Below, in pieces: positions 51,915 through 58,829 of a stretch of DNA of 59,452 nucleotides. The stretch is from an uncultured Oscillospiraceae bacterium (GTDB lineage: Bacteria; Bacillota; Clostridia; Oscillospirales; Oscillospiraceae): assembly GCA_910587395.1 (NCBI GenBank), contig CAJULJ010000013.1, positions 1 to 59,452 of the forward strand, in the 5' to 3' direction. How positions within the stretch are numbered: the stretch's first letter is position 1; each line of letters opens with the position of its first letter. The notes below the pieces were generated by a model. The model had not been told where the DNA came from, did no database searches, and saw only the letters and a program-made list of their open reading frames with translations. A program made the translations under genes and the position numbers.

Positions 51915-52733
51915 TCAGCGCCTGATGCGCAGGGATTTCAGCGCGTTTTTGCGTCGGAGCAGTTCTTCTTTTGCCAGCTCGGCGGCGGCCAGGATGTCCT
52001 CGTGACTCACCGAGTACTTGTGGCTGGCCTTCATGGTGCAGTAGGCATTGCGGAAGCGGCGGCTGCATTTCTCCAGTTGGGCAACCTGATCGCGGTAGCG
52101 CTCCCGAAGGGCGGAGGCGCTGTCCTCCAGTCTGCCGCCCAGCTCCGCCTTGCCCAGCGCCAGCTGGAGCTGGAGTTCCTGTCCCAGCTGGGCGACACTT
52201 TCCACATGCATGGCAACCAATACCAGATTCCGAATCGTAAAGGTAGCATCCACCAACAGCAACGCCAGGAACGCGCCGCACAGCATGAACTCCAGCCAAA
52301 CGGGCAGCTGCGTCACCAGAGACTGGATGGGCGGATGGATGAAGAAAATCACGATGTAGGACAGGATACCCCAAGTCAGAGCTACCCAAAGACATACCCG
52401 GCCCTTGAGGTTAAAACGGTACTGGGAGTAATCCCAATACTTTACGTGGGTAGTAATCTCCAGCACCCAGCCCACAAAATATTCCCAGGAGGTCATGACC
52501 ACCACGGCCACAGCGTAGAAAAGCACCAAGTTTTTTTTCAGCGGGGTGAAGAACAGGATCATCAGCGTTACCCCGCCGCCATAGATGGGGCAGATGGGGC
52601 CATAGAGGAAGCCCCGTGGCACCAATCTGTGTTCCAGAATAGAGCAGTAGCAGGTCTCCATCACCCAGCCCAGGCAGGAATACAGGATGAAGTAGAGGAA
52701 GAGATTGGAGAGGGGAAAGCCCATAAAAGTCAA
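51915..52733 (-). CDS. CmpB-type membrane protein with C-terminal coiled-coil extension
   Basis: 272 residues. The first 165 are the PF06541 membrane domain (YSCLGWVMETCYCSI, RGFLYGPICPIYGGGVTLMILFF, WEYFVGWVLEITTHVKYWDYSQYRFNLKGRVCLW). The last about 100 are a charged helix (LQLQLALGKAELGGRLEDSASALRERYRDQVAQLEK) likely to be a cytoplasmic coiled coil absent from the paralogue at 13434. The start is taken as TTG at 52733, with AAGGAG 9 bases upstream; an ATG at 52724 is 18 bases from that site. It lies 6 bases after the DUF4364 gene. Confidence 0.82.
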   Translation of the reverse strand: MTFMGFPLSNLFLYFILYSCLGWVMETCYCSILEHRLVPRGFLYGPICPIYGGGVTLMILFFTPLKKNLVLFYAVAVVVMTSWEYFVGWVLEITTHVKYWDYSQYRFNLKGRVCLWVALTWGILSYIVIFFIHPPIQSLVTQLPVWLEFMLCGAFLALLLVDATFTIRNLVLVAMHVESVAQLGQELQLQLALGKAELGGRLEDSASALRERYRDQVAQLEKCSRRFRNAYCTMKASHKYSVSHEDILAAAELAKEELLRRKNALKSLRIRR

Positions 52734-52739
52734 GGCCGT

Positions 52740-53264
52740 TCACTCCTTTTCATCATTGGTGAGCAGCACGCCCAGCAGTCCGTTGTATACCCGGTCCGGG
52801 TGCGCCAAAAAGCCGTCGGCAATGCGCTGGGCGTCCTCCCGTGTGGGAGCCAGCAGGGTCAGGGAAAACAGGCTGCCCTGATCGTCATCCATGGAAAGGC
52901 GCACATCGAATCCGTAAGACTGCTCATTTACCTGGGCGCACACCTGCGCCTTGCGCTTGAGTGCTTGGTTCAGCGGCCCAAGCCGCCGGTCACAGCGCTG
53001 GCGGATCACAGGGGAGAGGCTGCTTTCTCCGGCGGCACAGGCTCTGCGTCCCTTCTCGGTAATGGCGTAGAGTTCCCCCTGCTGGTCCAGATGGCCGCTG
53101 TCCGTCAGCTCGGATACCGCCTCGGCGAATTGGAAGTAGTCTACGCCGCTGTCACACATGGACAGGTCGGTCAGGGTGGCAAAGTCGATGGAAGCCGCCG
53201 CCCGGTCCATAATATAGAGCACCAACAGCTTGGTGTCCAGCTTGTCGTGGATAAATCCTGCCAT
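52740..53264 (-). CDS. DUF4364 family protein
   Basis: 174 residues. The N-terminal half is winged-helix-like (LDTKLLVLYIMDRAAASIDFATLTDLSM, then YFQFAEAVSELTDSGHLDQQGELYAITEKGRRA), and the C-terminal half has SLFSLTLLAPTREDAQRIADGFLAHP. The family is restricted to Firmicutes and is thought to be regulatory from its fold; no target is known. GGAGG lies 6-8 bases before the ATG. Co-transcribed with the CmpB-like gene. Confidence 0.85.
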   Translation of the reverse strand: MAGFIHDKLDTKLLVLYIMDRAAASIDFATLTDLSMCDSGVDYFQFAEAVSELTDSGHLDQQGELYAITEKGRRACAAGESSLSPVIRQRCDRRLGPLNQALKRKAQVCAQVNEQSYGFDVRLSMDDDQGSLFSLTLLAPTREDAQRIADGFLAHPDRVYNGLLGVLLTNDEKE

Positions 53265-53347
53265 AGGTGTGCCCTCCTTCCGCCTGTCCTGATGTCACCA
53301 GATATTATATCGAATCGGCAGGAAAATGGCAAGGGGGATTTGACATC

Positions 53348-53878
53348 TCAGCTCCGGGTGACCAGAGCCTGGTAGAGTTGGACCATATAGGCCCAGGTGG
53401 CCCGGTCCAGGGTGCCGGTGATGGGCAGTCCGGCGATGCGCTGCACCTCCCGAATGTTTGTGTGGGTTTCACCGTCGTTGCAGCTGTTCATCTGGCAAGG
53501 GCTGAAATTGCTCATCACCTTGGTGAGGGAGACAAACATGGCCTGGACGATGAGCATGGGCTCACTCTCCGCGCCTTCGGCGGCGGTGTAGGTGCCGCTG
53601 GGCAGCACGTTCAGCGGGGGAGGGCTGCCGTAGAGCAGCTCTACTTTGAAATAAGCCTCCCGAATGGTGTCCCAGGTGTTCAGGTTCACCACACCATTGA
53701 CCGGAAGCTGGTATTCCCGCTGGAATACCATGACGGCCTCCAGGGTCCGTTCACCGAAGATCCCGTCCACCGCCAGCCGGGTCAGGACAGAGTTGTGAAT
53801 AGCAAGCGCATTGAGCATATACTGCAGGGAGCGGATGGGCTGGCTGCCGTTCATTTCAGGTGTGTTGGATTCATTCAT
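53348..53878 (-). CDS. Protein with two peptidoglycan-binding domains, third gene of the SleC cluster
   Basis: 176 residues, no signal peptide. Two PG_binding_1 units: one about 12-75 (IRSLQYMLNALA ... LAVDGIFGERTLEAVMVFQREYQLPVNGVVNLNTW) and one about 105-170 (with an insertion, ending VQRIAGLPITGTLDRATW). It lacks a catalytic domain. It lies 17 bases downstream of the SleC-like catalytic gene and should be made with it, perhaps as an extra cortex-binding subunit (inferred). AAAGGAAGGAAA precedes the ATG. Confidence 0.88.
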   Translation of the reverse strand: MNESNTPEMNGSQPIRSLQYMLNALAIHNSVLTRLAVDGIFGERTLEAVMVFQREYQLPVNGVVNLNTWDTIREAYFKVELLYGSPPPLNVLPSGTYTAAEGAESEPMLIVQAMFVSLTKVMSNFSPCQMNSCNDGETHTNIREVQRIAGLPITGTLDRATWAYMVQLYQALVTRS

Positions 53879-53895
53879 AATAGCTTTCCTTCCTT

Positions 53896-55080
53896 TCAGG
53901 TATCAGAACTTCCGTAGGTCAGATTATAGCCTGGGAACTGGCCTGCCTGCACTGCCTGCTGGATCTGCTGCGTGCCGGTGGGCAGGTTGACCCCGGCCAG
54001 GGCGGTTCGGGCGATGCCCAGGTATTCGTCATAGATATGCTGCCAGGTGGTCCGGTCTACCGTGCCGGTGACGGGCAGGCCCAGACGGCTCTGGATCGCT
54101 CGGACGGCGGCGGCGGTCTTAGGACCAAAAATGCCGTCGATGGCCAGTACAGGCACGTCGGAGTTGAACTGTCCGATGATGGAGATGAAGTATTGCAGGG
54201 CGGACACAGCAATGCCGCCGCTGCCCTCCTGAAGAGTAACGCCGCTGGCAGGGCCTTGGATCTGGGTGTAGGGCTGGCCTTCGCTGACCAGCTCAGACAG
54301 ATTGGTGACTCCCACATAGAGGAACACCAGCTTATACCAGGTGGCGCGACCCACAATTCCATCGGGAGTGAGGTTGAAAATGCGCTGAAAACGCTTAATG
54401 GACTCCTCCGTCTGAGCGCCGAATATGCCGTCTACCGGATTGATGCGCGGGATGGCGGGGTAGTTGCGGGAGATCCGGTTGAGCATCACCTGGAGCACTG
54501 TGACATAGTTGCCGGAAGAGCCGCTTTTCAGGGGAGCGCCCGGGTAGGAGTAGGCGATGTCTCGGATGGGAGCATTGGAAACCAGCTCGATGTCGTCGCC
54601 GTAGTAGTGGCGAAGAATCTCCATAGTGGTGCGGCCCTGGCGGGCCAACGATTCGCTGCCCCATTGGGACAGCCCCGCACAGGTGACGGTGGTGCCGTTG
54701 CAGAATCGGGTGGACAGGGGCTCCACAAAGCCTTTGCGCCGGATGTAGGTGGTGAACAGCTCATCCACCAGTTTAGCCACGTTGTCGAAAATACTGCGGC
54801 CCTTGATAAATTTTTGATCGTTCATGGTAGAGCCGGTGATGTCAAAATCGTAGCCCCGGCTGGGGTAGTATTCAGTGTACACCCGGTTGAGCGCAAAAGA
54901 CACCTGAGCCAGGATGTTGGCTCGAAGAGCGGCCTCCGGCCAAGTGGGGTATATTTCGCTGGAGGCCACGTTTTTGATGTAGTCGGAGAAAGGGACGGTG
55001 ACGTTTTCCGCCCATTGGTCGGCCGGGCCGGTGTGAACGGTGATGGTCTGTGGTATGTAGGGCGTAACTGTAATAGGCAT
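53896..55080 (-). CDS. SleC-type spore cortex-lytic protein lacking its N-terminal prepro domain
   Basis: 394 residues aligning by eye with clostridial SleC from its catalytic domain onward. The SpoIID/LytB-like fold opens VPFSDYIKNVASSEIYPTWPEAALRANI, in which Glu42 matches the catalytic Glu of SpoIID-type lytic transglycosylases; later TRFCNGTTVTCAGLSQWG. Two PG_binding_1 domains follow (about 175-260 and 290-355), one more than I recall for C. difficile SleC. No signal peptide, as in SleC. In C. difficile one polypeptide carries prepro, catalytic and binding parts; here the prepro-like part is the preceding gene. AAGGAGG stands 5 bases before the ATG. Confidence 0.85.
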   Translation of the reverse strand: MPITVTPYIPQTITVHTGPADQWAENVTVPFSDYIKNVASSEIYPTWPEAALRANILAQVSFALNRVYTEYYPSRGYDFDITGSTMNDQKFIKGRSIFDNVAKLVDELFTTYIRRKGFVEPLSTRFCNGTTVTCAGLSQWGSESLARQGRTTMEILRHYYGDDIELVSNAPIRDIAYSYPGAPLKSGSSGNYVTVLQVMLNRISRNYPAIPRINPVDGIFGAQTEESIKRFQRIFNLTPDGIVGRATWYKLVFLYVGVTNLSELVSEGQPYTQIQGPASGVTLQEGSGGIAVSALQYFISIIGQFNSDVPVLAIDGIFGPKTAAAVRAIQSRLGLPVTGTVDRTTWQHIYDEYLGIARTALAGVNLPTGTQQIQQAVQAGQFPGYNLTYGSSDT

Positions 55081-55104
55081 AAATACCTCCTTGCGCGGGC
55101 CCGG

Positions 55105-55494
55105 TCACAGCGGCTGGGGGGTGACCACCACTGGCTCAGCGGAGTCATCCAGTCCGGCAGGGCGGGGCAGAGGAACCAGAGGAACGTTTTGCACCGTTTC
55201 GATGCCGGGGAATACCTGGAGCTGCTCGAAGGTGGCCAAGAAATACTCCGGGTGCTCCACCACCAGGGAGTAGTTGGAAAAAGGGGCGGCCTGACCAGGG
55301 CTCATACCCAGGGCCTCGTCAGGGGCCTCCAGCTCAAAGGGTTTGGTGCCGCCGCTCTCGTCGGTGGTCTGGATGGAGAACACCTTTCGGCGTCCGTCTT
55401 TCTCGCTGCTGGAGATAATGACGGTGGCGCCGGACACGGGCAGCTGGGCCTGAGAGGTAAAGGTACGCACAACTAGGGAACCGGTTTGAGGCAT
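55105..55494 (-). CDS. Stand-alone SleC N-terminal (prepro-like) domain protein
   Basis: 129 residues, a transthyretin/carboxypeptidase-regulatory-like beta sandwich: GSLVVRTFTSQAQLPVSGATVIISS, TTDESGGTKPFELEAPDE, APFSNYSLVVEHPEYFLATFEQLQVFPGIETVQNVPL. The same order of segments (PVPGA-type turn, T-DSSG, LDAP, YSVY--, gV-iF--i) opens clostridial SleC. It ends in its own TGA, 24 bases before the catalytic gene. The ATG at 55494 has AAGGAGGAG 6 bases upstream. A CAC, 17 bases, CATAGACTG pattern upstream is faintly like a sigma-K promoter. Confidence 0.75.
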   Translation of the reverse strand: MPQTGSLVVRTFTSQAQLPVSGATVIISSSEKDGRRKVFSIQTTDESGGTKPFELEAPDEALGMSPGQAAPFSNYSLVVEHPEYFLATFEQLQVFPGIETVQNVPLVPLPRPAGLDDSAEPVVVTPQPL

Positions 55495-55569
55495 GGACAA
55501 CTCCTCCTTATTTGATATGAGACAGTCTATGAGGGAAAGTGGAAAATTGTGAATTTCCCGTCAATCAAA

Positions 55570-55598
55570 TTGACAAATAAGCCGATAAGGAGTAAAAT
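55570..55598 (+). promoter_or_regulatory. Promoter of rex
   Basis: TTGACA (55570-55575), 17 bases, TAAAAT (55593-55598). No Rex box is seen over it, so autoregulation is not evident. Confidence 0.75.
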
Positions 55599-55633
55599 AA
55601 CTTCAAAATCTTTAGGCAAGGAACGGTTGCGTC

Positions 55634-56272
55634 ATGAAGAAAGATAAAATATCCTCCGCGGTCATACGCCGGCTGCCCCGATATTACCGGCATCTGGACG
55701 AGTTGCTCCGCGGGGGAACGGTACGTATTTCCTCCAGCTCACTGGCAAAGTCCATGGGGCTTACAGCGTCTCAGATCCGGCAGGACCTGTCTTGCTTCGG
55801 CGGTTTTGGACAGCAGGGGTATGGTTATAATGTGGAACGGCTCCGAGCTGAGGTTGCGGATATCCTGGGCATGAATCGAGATCATACGGTTGCGATTTTA
55901 GGCGCGGGCAACCTGGGTCAGGCGCTGATGGAGAACTTTCCTTTTAAATCAAACGGATTCCGTTTGGTGGCCGCCTTCGATGTGGAACCGGAGTTGGTGG
56001 GACATGAGCTGAGCGGGACCCCGGTTTACCATGTGGACACTCTAGCGGAATATCTGAGCGCGAATCCGGTGAGTGTGTGTGTGCTCACTGTTCCGGCGGG
56101 GGTAGCGGTGCAGACTGCCCGCCGGGTGGCTGAGTGCGGCGTGACGGGCATTTGGAATTTCACAAACGTGGAGCTTCCCCAGCAGGATATGCCCGGCGTT
56201 CAGATTGAGGACGTTCATTTTGCCGACAGCTTACTTACCTTGAGCTATATGATCTCTGAGGAGGGACTATGA
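55634..56272 (+). CDS. rex: Redox-sensing transcriptional repressor Rex
   Basis: 212 residues. N-terminal winged helix (IRRLPRYYRHLDELLRGGTVRISSSSLAKSMGLTASQIRQDLSCFGGFGQQGYGY) and a Rossmann domain (VAILGAGNLGQALMENFPF, FDVEPELVG, LTVPAGVAVQTARRVAECGVTGIWNFTNVEL). It represses fermentation and NADH-oxidising genes when NAD+ is high and lets go when NADH rises. A matching operator lies at 7193-7208 ahead of the iron alcohol dehydrogenase. AAGGA lies about 11 bases before the ATG. The next gene overlaps by ATGA. Confidence 0.96.
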   Translation: MKKDKISSAVIRRLPRYYRHLDELLRGGTVRISSSSLAKSMGLTASQIRQDLSCFGGFGQQGYGYNVERLRAEVADILGMNRDHTVAILGAGNLGQALMENFPFKSNGFRLVAAFDVEPELVGHELSGTPVYHVDTLAEYLSANPVSVCVLTVPAGVAVQTARRVAECGVTGIWNFTNVELPQQDMPGVQIEDVHFADSLLTLSYMISEEGL

Positions 56273-57324
56273 AGAAAAAGCTTTTGGCCGGAGCGCTGGT
56301 GTTGACTCTCCTGACTGGGGGAACATTGGCGGCATATTCTGCCAGCCAATCTGAAGTGCTGGTCTCCCGCAGCTACATCAATGGGATATTCTGGAGTGAT
56401 TTGAAGGCCACTGTGAAGCAGGAGGTGGTCCGGGATACCACCGCCTTTTATAATGAGATTGCGGCCCAGGCGGGGCAGAGCGGGGGGAGTTCCAACTCCT
56501 TTGCCGCCCGCACCGGAGTCAATGGAGATATCGTCACTGGCACAACCGGCTCCGGCCTTATCTGGACATCTGGGAACGGCTTGGTGCGCAGTGGTGCTCT
56601 GGTGGATGCCACCACAGGCAGTGAGGTGGCTGTGGGTGGAACGCTCAGTGTGGGTCACCGCTATCTGGCGGGAACAGATGTTACGCTGGTGGTATCCTCC
56701 GGCGCCGCCCAGTGGATGGCGGAGGGGCAATGGACGGTCACTGCTGGAAAACCCGTACAGCCGCCGGTGGAGCTGCCCTTTACCGATGTGGACCAGGGGG
56801 CGTGGTATCACAACGATGTGGTATATGTGTATCAGAATAAGCTGTTCAATGGCGAAAGTCCCACCAGCTTTGAGCCTGAGAGCCGGATGCAGCGCTGCAT
56901 GATGACCACGGTGCTCCACCGGCTGGCGGGGGAGCCCGCAGTGAGTTACGCTGCCTTGTTCCGGGATATTCCTGAGGGAGAATGGTACACTGCGGGTACC
57001 GTTTGGGCAGGCTCCATGCAGGTGGTATCCGGTGTGGAGCCCGGCCGGTTTGATCCCTTCTCCAATGTGACCCGGCAGGAAATCGCGGTGATCCTTTATC
57101 GATACGCCGAAAAGATGGGCTATGACGTGAGCGCGTCTGCCAGCCTGTCTGGATTCCGGGATGCGGGGACGGTGGCCTCCTGGGGGCAGCAGGCCATGTT
57201 TTGGGCTGTGGGTGTGGGTATTCTCAATGGCAGCGACGGAATGCTGCTGCCCGACGGTTTTGCCACGCGTGCAGAGGTGGCGGCCATGCTCCACCGGTTT
57301 GCAGACTGGTCTGCGAGATCGTAA
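56269..57324 (+). CDS. Secreted protein with three SLH domains
   Basis: 351 residues. A signal peptide (KKKLLAGALVLTLLTGGTLAAYSA) directs export. Residues about 75-165 form a beta-rich repeat region (GDIVTGTTGSGLIWTSGNG, GGTLSVGHRYLAGTDVTLVV). Three S-layer homology domains follow (LPFTDVDQGAWYHNDVVYVYQN, FRDIPEGEWYTAGTVWAG, FRDAGTVASWGQQAMFWAVGVG), which attach to secondary cell-wall polymer. The start overlaps the rex stop by ATGA, so it is translated with a cytoplasmic repressor. Function on the surface unknown. Confidence 0.92.
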   Translation: MKKKLLAGALVLTLLTGGTLAAYSASQSEVLVSRSYINGIFWSDLKATVKQEVVRDTTAFYNEIAAQAGQSGGSSNSFAARTGVNGDIVTGTTGSGLIWTSGNGLVRSGALVDATTGSEVAVGGTLSVGHRYLAGTDVTLVVSSGAAQWMAEGQWTVTAGKPVQPPVELPFTDVDQGAWYHNDVVYVYQNKLFNGESPTSFEPESRMQRCMMTTVLHRLAGEPAVSYAALFRDIPEGEWYTAGTVWAGSMQVVSGVEPGRFDPFSNVTRQEIAVILYRYAEKMGYDVSASASLSGFRDAGTVASWGQQAMFWAVGVGILNGSDGMLLPDGFATRAEVAAMLHRFADWSARS

Positions 57325-57327
57325 AAG

Positions 57328-57366
57328 CAGGGCGCTGGATGTATGTCATCCAGCGCCTGTTTTGTT
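57328..57366 (+). terminator. Intrinsic terminator of rex-SLH operon
   Basis: GCGCTGGATG pairs with CATCCAGCGC around TATGT, extended by CAG/CTG, then TTTTG. Confidence 0.9.
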
Positions 57367-57400
57367 TAGGAAAAAATTTTGGAAAAAACGAAAAAAACGC

Positions 57401-57429
57401 TTGCATTTTTTAGAGCGGTGTGGTATTAT
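57401..57429 (+). promoter_or_regulatory. Promoter of tRNA-Arg
   Basis: TTGCAT (57401-57406), 17 bases, TATTAT (57424-57429). Confidence 0.75.
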
Positions 57430-57451
57430 AACTAAGCTCCAAAGAGCAGAT

Positions 57452-57528
57452 GCGGCTGTAGCTCAGCTGGATAGAGTGTTTGGCTACGAACCAAAAGGTC
57501 GGGGGTTCGAATCCCTTCAGCCGTACCA
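57452..57528 (+). tRNA. tRNA-Arg (anticodon ACG), CCA encoded
   Basis: 77 bases. Acceptor GCGGCTG pairs with CAGCCGT (G1-U72 wobble); anticodon stem TTTGG/CCAAA with loop CTACGAA, anticodon ACG; T arm with GGTTCGAATC; discriminator A and CCA. A34 should be edited to inosine, so a TadA is expected elsewhere. The integrase gene next to its 3' end suggests it is the attachment site of an element. Confidence 0.97.
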
Positions 57529-57530
57529 AA

Positions 57531-57566
57531 GAAAGCGGTCATTTCGTCAAGAAATGGCCGCTTTTC
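57531..57566 (+). terminator. Terminator of tRNA-Arg
   Basis: AAGCGGTCATTTC pairs with GAAATGGCCGCTT (one G-T) around GTCAA, then TTC. Confidence 0.8.
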
Positions 57567-57637
57567 TTTATTTTTTCGAGCAATTCAATTTTGCGCCTGC
57601 TCGGAAAATTCAACTTTAGTTCAACTCACTCTAAAAT

Positions 57638-58829
57638 TCAAGCCTTTTTCAGGAACACGTCGGCCAGGATATCGGCATTGCGCTGGTCGGCTTCCTCCAT
57701 GACGTGGGCGTAGATGTTGGCAGTGGTGCTGACCTGCGCATGGCCCAGGCGCTTGGAGATGGACACGCTGTCCACGCCGTTGAAATAGAGCATAGAGGCC
57801 ATTGTATGCCGGAATGCGTGTGGGTTGATGTGGGGGAGATCGTGCCGTTTACTGAACCTATCAAGCCATGTGGTGACACTGTCCGGGTGCATCGGATTCC
57901 CGTTGTCCTGAGAAAATACAAAGCCCTGGTACTGGTAGTATTCCCCCAGGCGAAGCCGTTCCTCATTTTGCCATGCCCGGTATTTGCGAAGGAGCTTCAT
58001 GGTTTCGAGTGGGAGGGTGACAAAGCGATTTGACGTGGCCGTTTTGGGGCTGTCCTCATATATCCCCCGGTCGGCGCTGTAGAGCACATTGTTGCAGATA
58101 TGGATTTTGCAACTCTCAAAGTCCACCTTATCCCACTTCAGGCCCAGGATTTCCCCGCGCCGTGCGCCGGTAATCAGCAGCATATGAACGAGGGTTCTCC
58201 ACTTGACCGGCTCCAGCTCCAGGGCGTCCCGGATCGCCTCTACCTGTTCCGGCTGGAAGTAGGCCACTTCACGCCGTTCCAGTCTTGGCAGCGTGGCCTT
58301 GTGGGCAACGTTGAAGGGAACAAGCGATTCCTTTTCCGCCTGATCCAGCACGGTAGAGATCAGGCGGTGGTGCTCCAGGATGAATTTTGCGGATAGTCCG
58401 CCCCCAGTGCGCTTATTCTGGCCGGGTTTGGACAGGGAGGTATAGAAGCTGTTCAGATGGTCGGCCCGAATGTCCTTCAGCTTTAGGTGCCCGATTGCTG
58501 GATATATCCGGCTGGTAAGGCCCTTGTATAGAACGATGGTAGAGTGCTTTGCCCCCCGCTGCTCCTTCAGATCAATCACATAGTCGCAGTATTCGGCGAA
58601 CTTCAAGCGGCTGTCGCTGGTAGTTCCAGCTCGACACTCCTTCTCGAAGGTGGCGGCGAAAGCCTCCGCCTTTTTTCGTGCGCCTCTTTTCCGTCCAGGT
58701 GGGTGATACCTCAAAGGTGGCTGTCCAGAGTTTGAGCTGCCGTCCATCTGGCCCCCGGCCCCGGTGGACACGAACAGAATAGGAAATCAGTTTACCGGAT
58801 TTGTCCCGGCGTTCTTGAATATTAGCCAT
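57638..58829 (-). pseudogene. Tyrosine-family integrase, frame broken in an A6 run
   Basis: The N-terminal AP2-like arm-binding part starts at the ATG at 58829 (ANIQERRDKSGKLISYSVRV) and runs to the T6 run (A6 in the gene) at 58671-58676. There the frame changes by one base. The core-binding and catalytic domains continue in the other frame to 57638 with KKAEAFAATFEKECR, the catalytic Arg in TGARRGEILGLKW, HxxR in HAFRHTMAS, LGHAQVSTT and Tyr in TANIYAHV. One A fewer would restore a 396-residue phage/ICE integrase. Sequencing error, a recent mutation or slippage are all possible. Its start overlaps the regulator stop (TAATG). Confidence 0.85.

Noticed and set aside
51645..53375. 576-codon plus-strand frame opposite the CmpB-like and DUF4364 genes
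   Set aside because: It runs through a strong terminator at 51860-51893 and shows no domain; the minus-strand genes have ribosome sites and recognised families.
54037..55476. 479-codon plus-strand frame opposite the SleC-like genes
   Set aside because: Shadow frame; Gly, Ala and Val rich without motifs, and no start signals.
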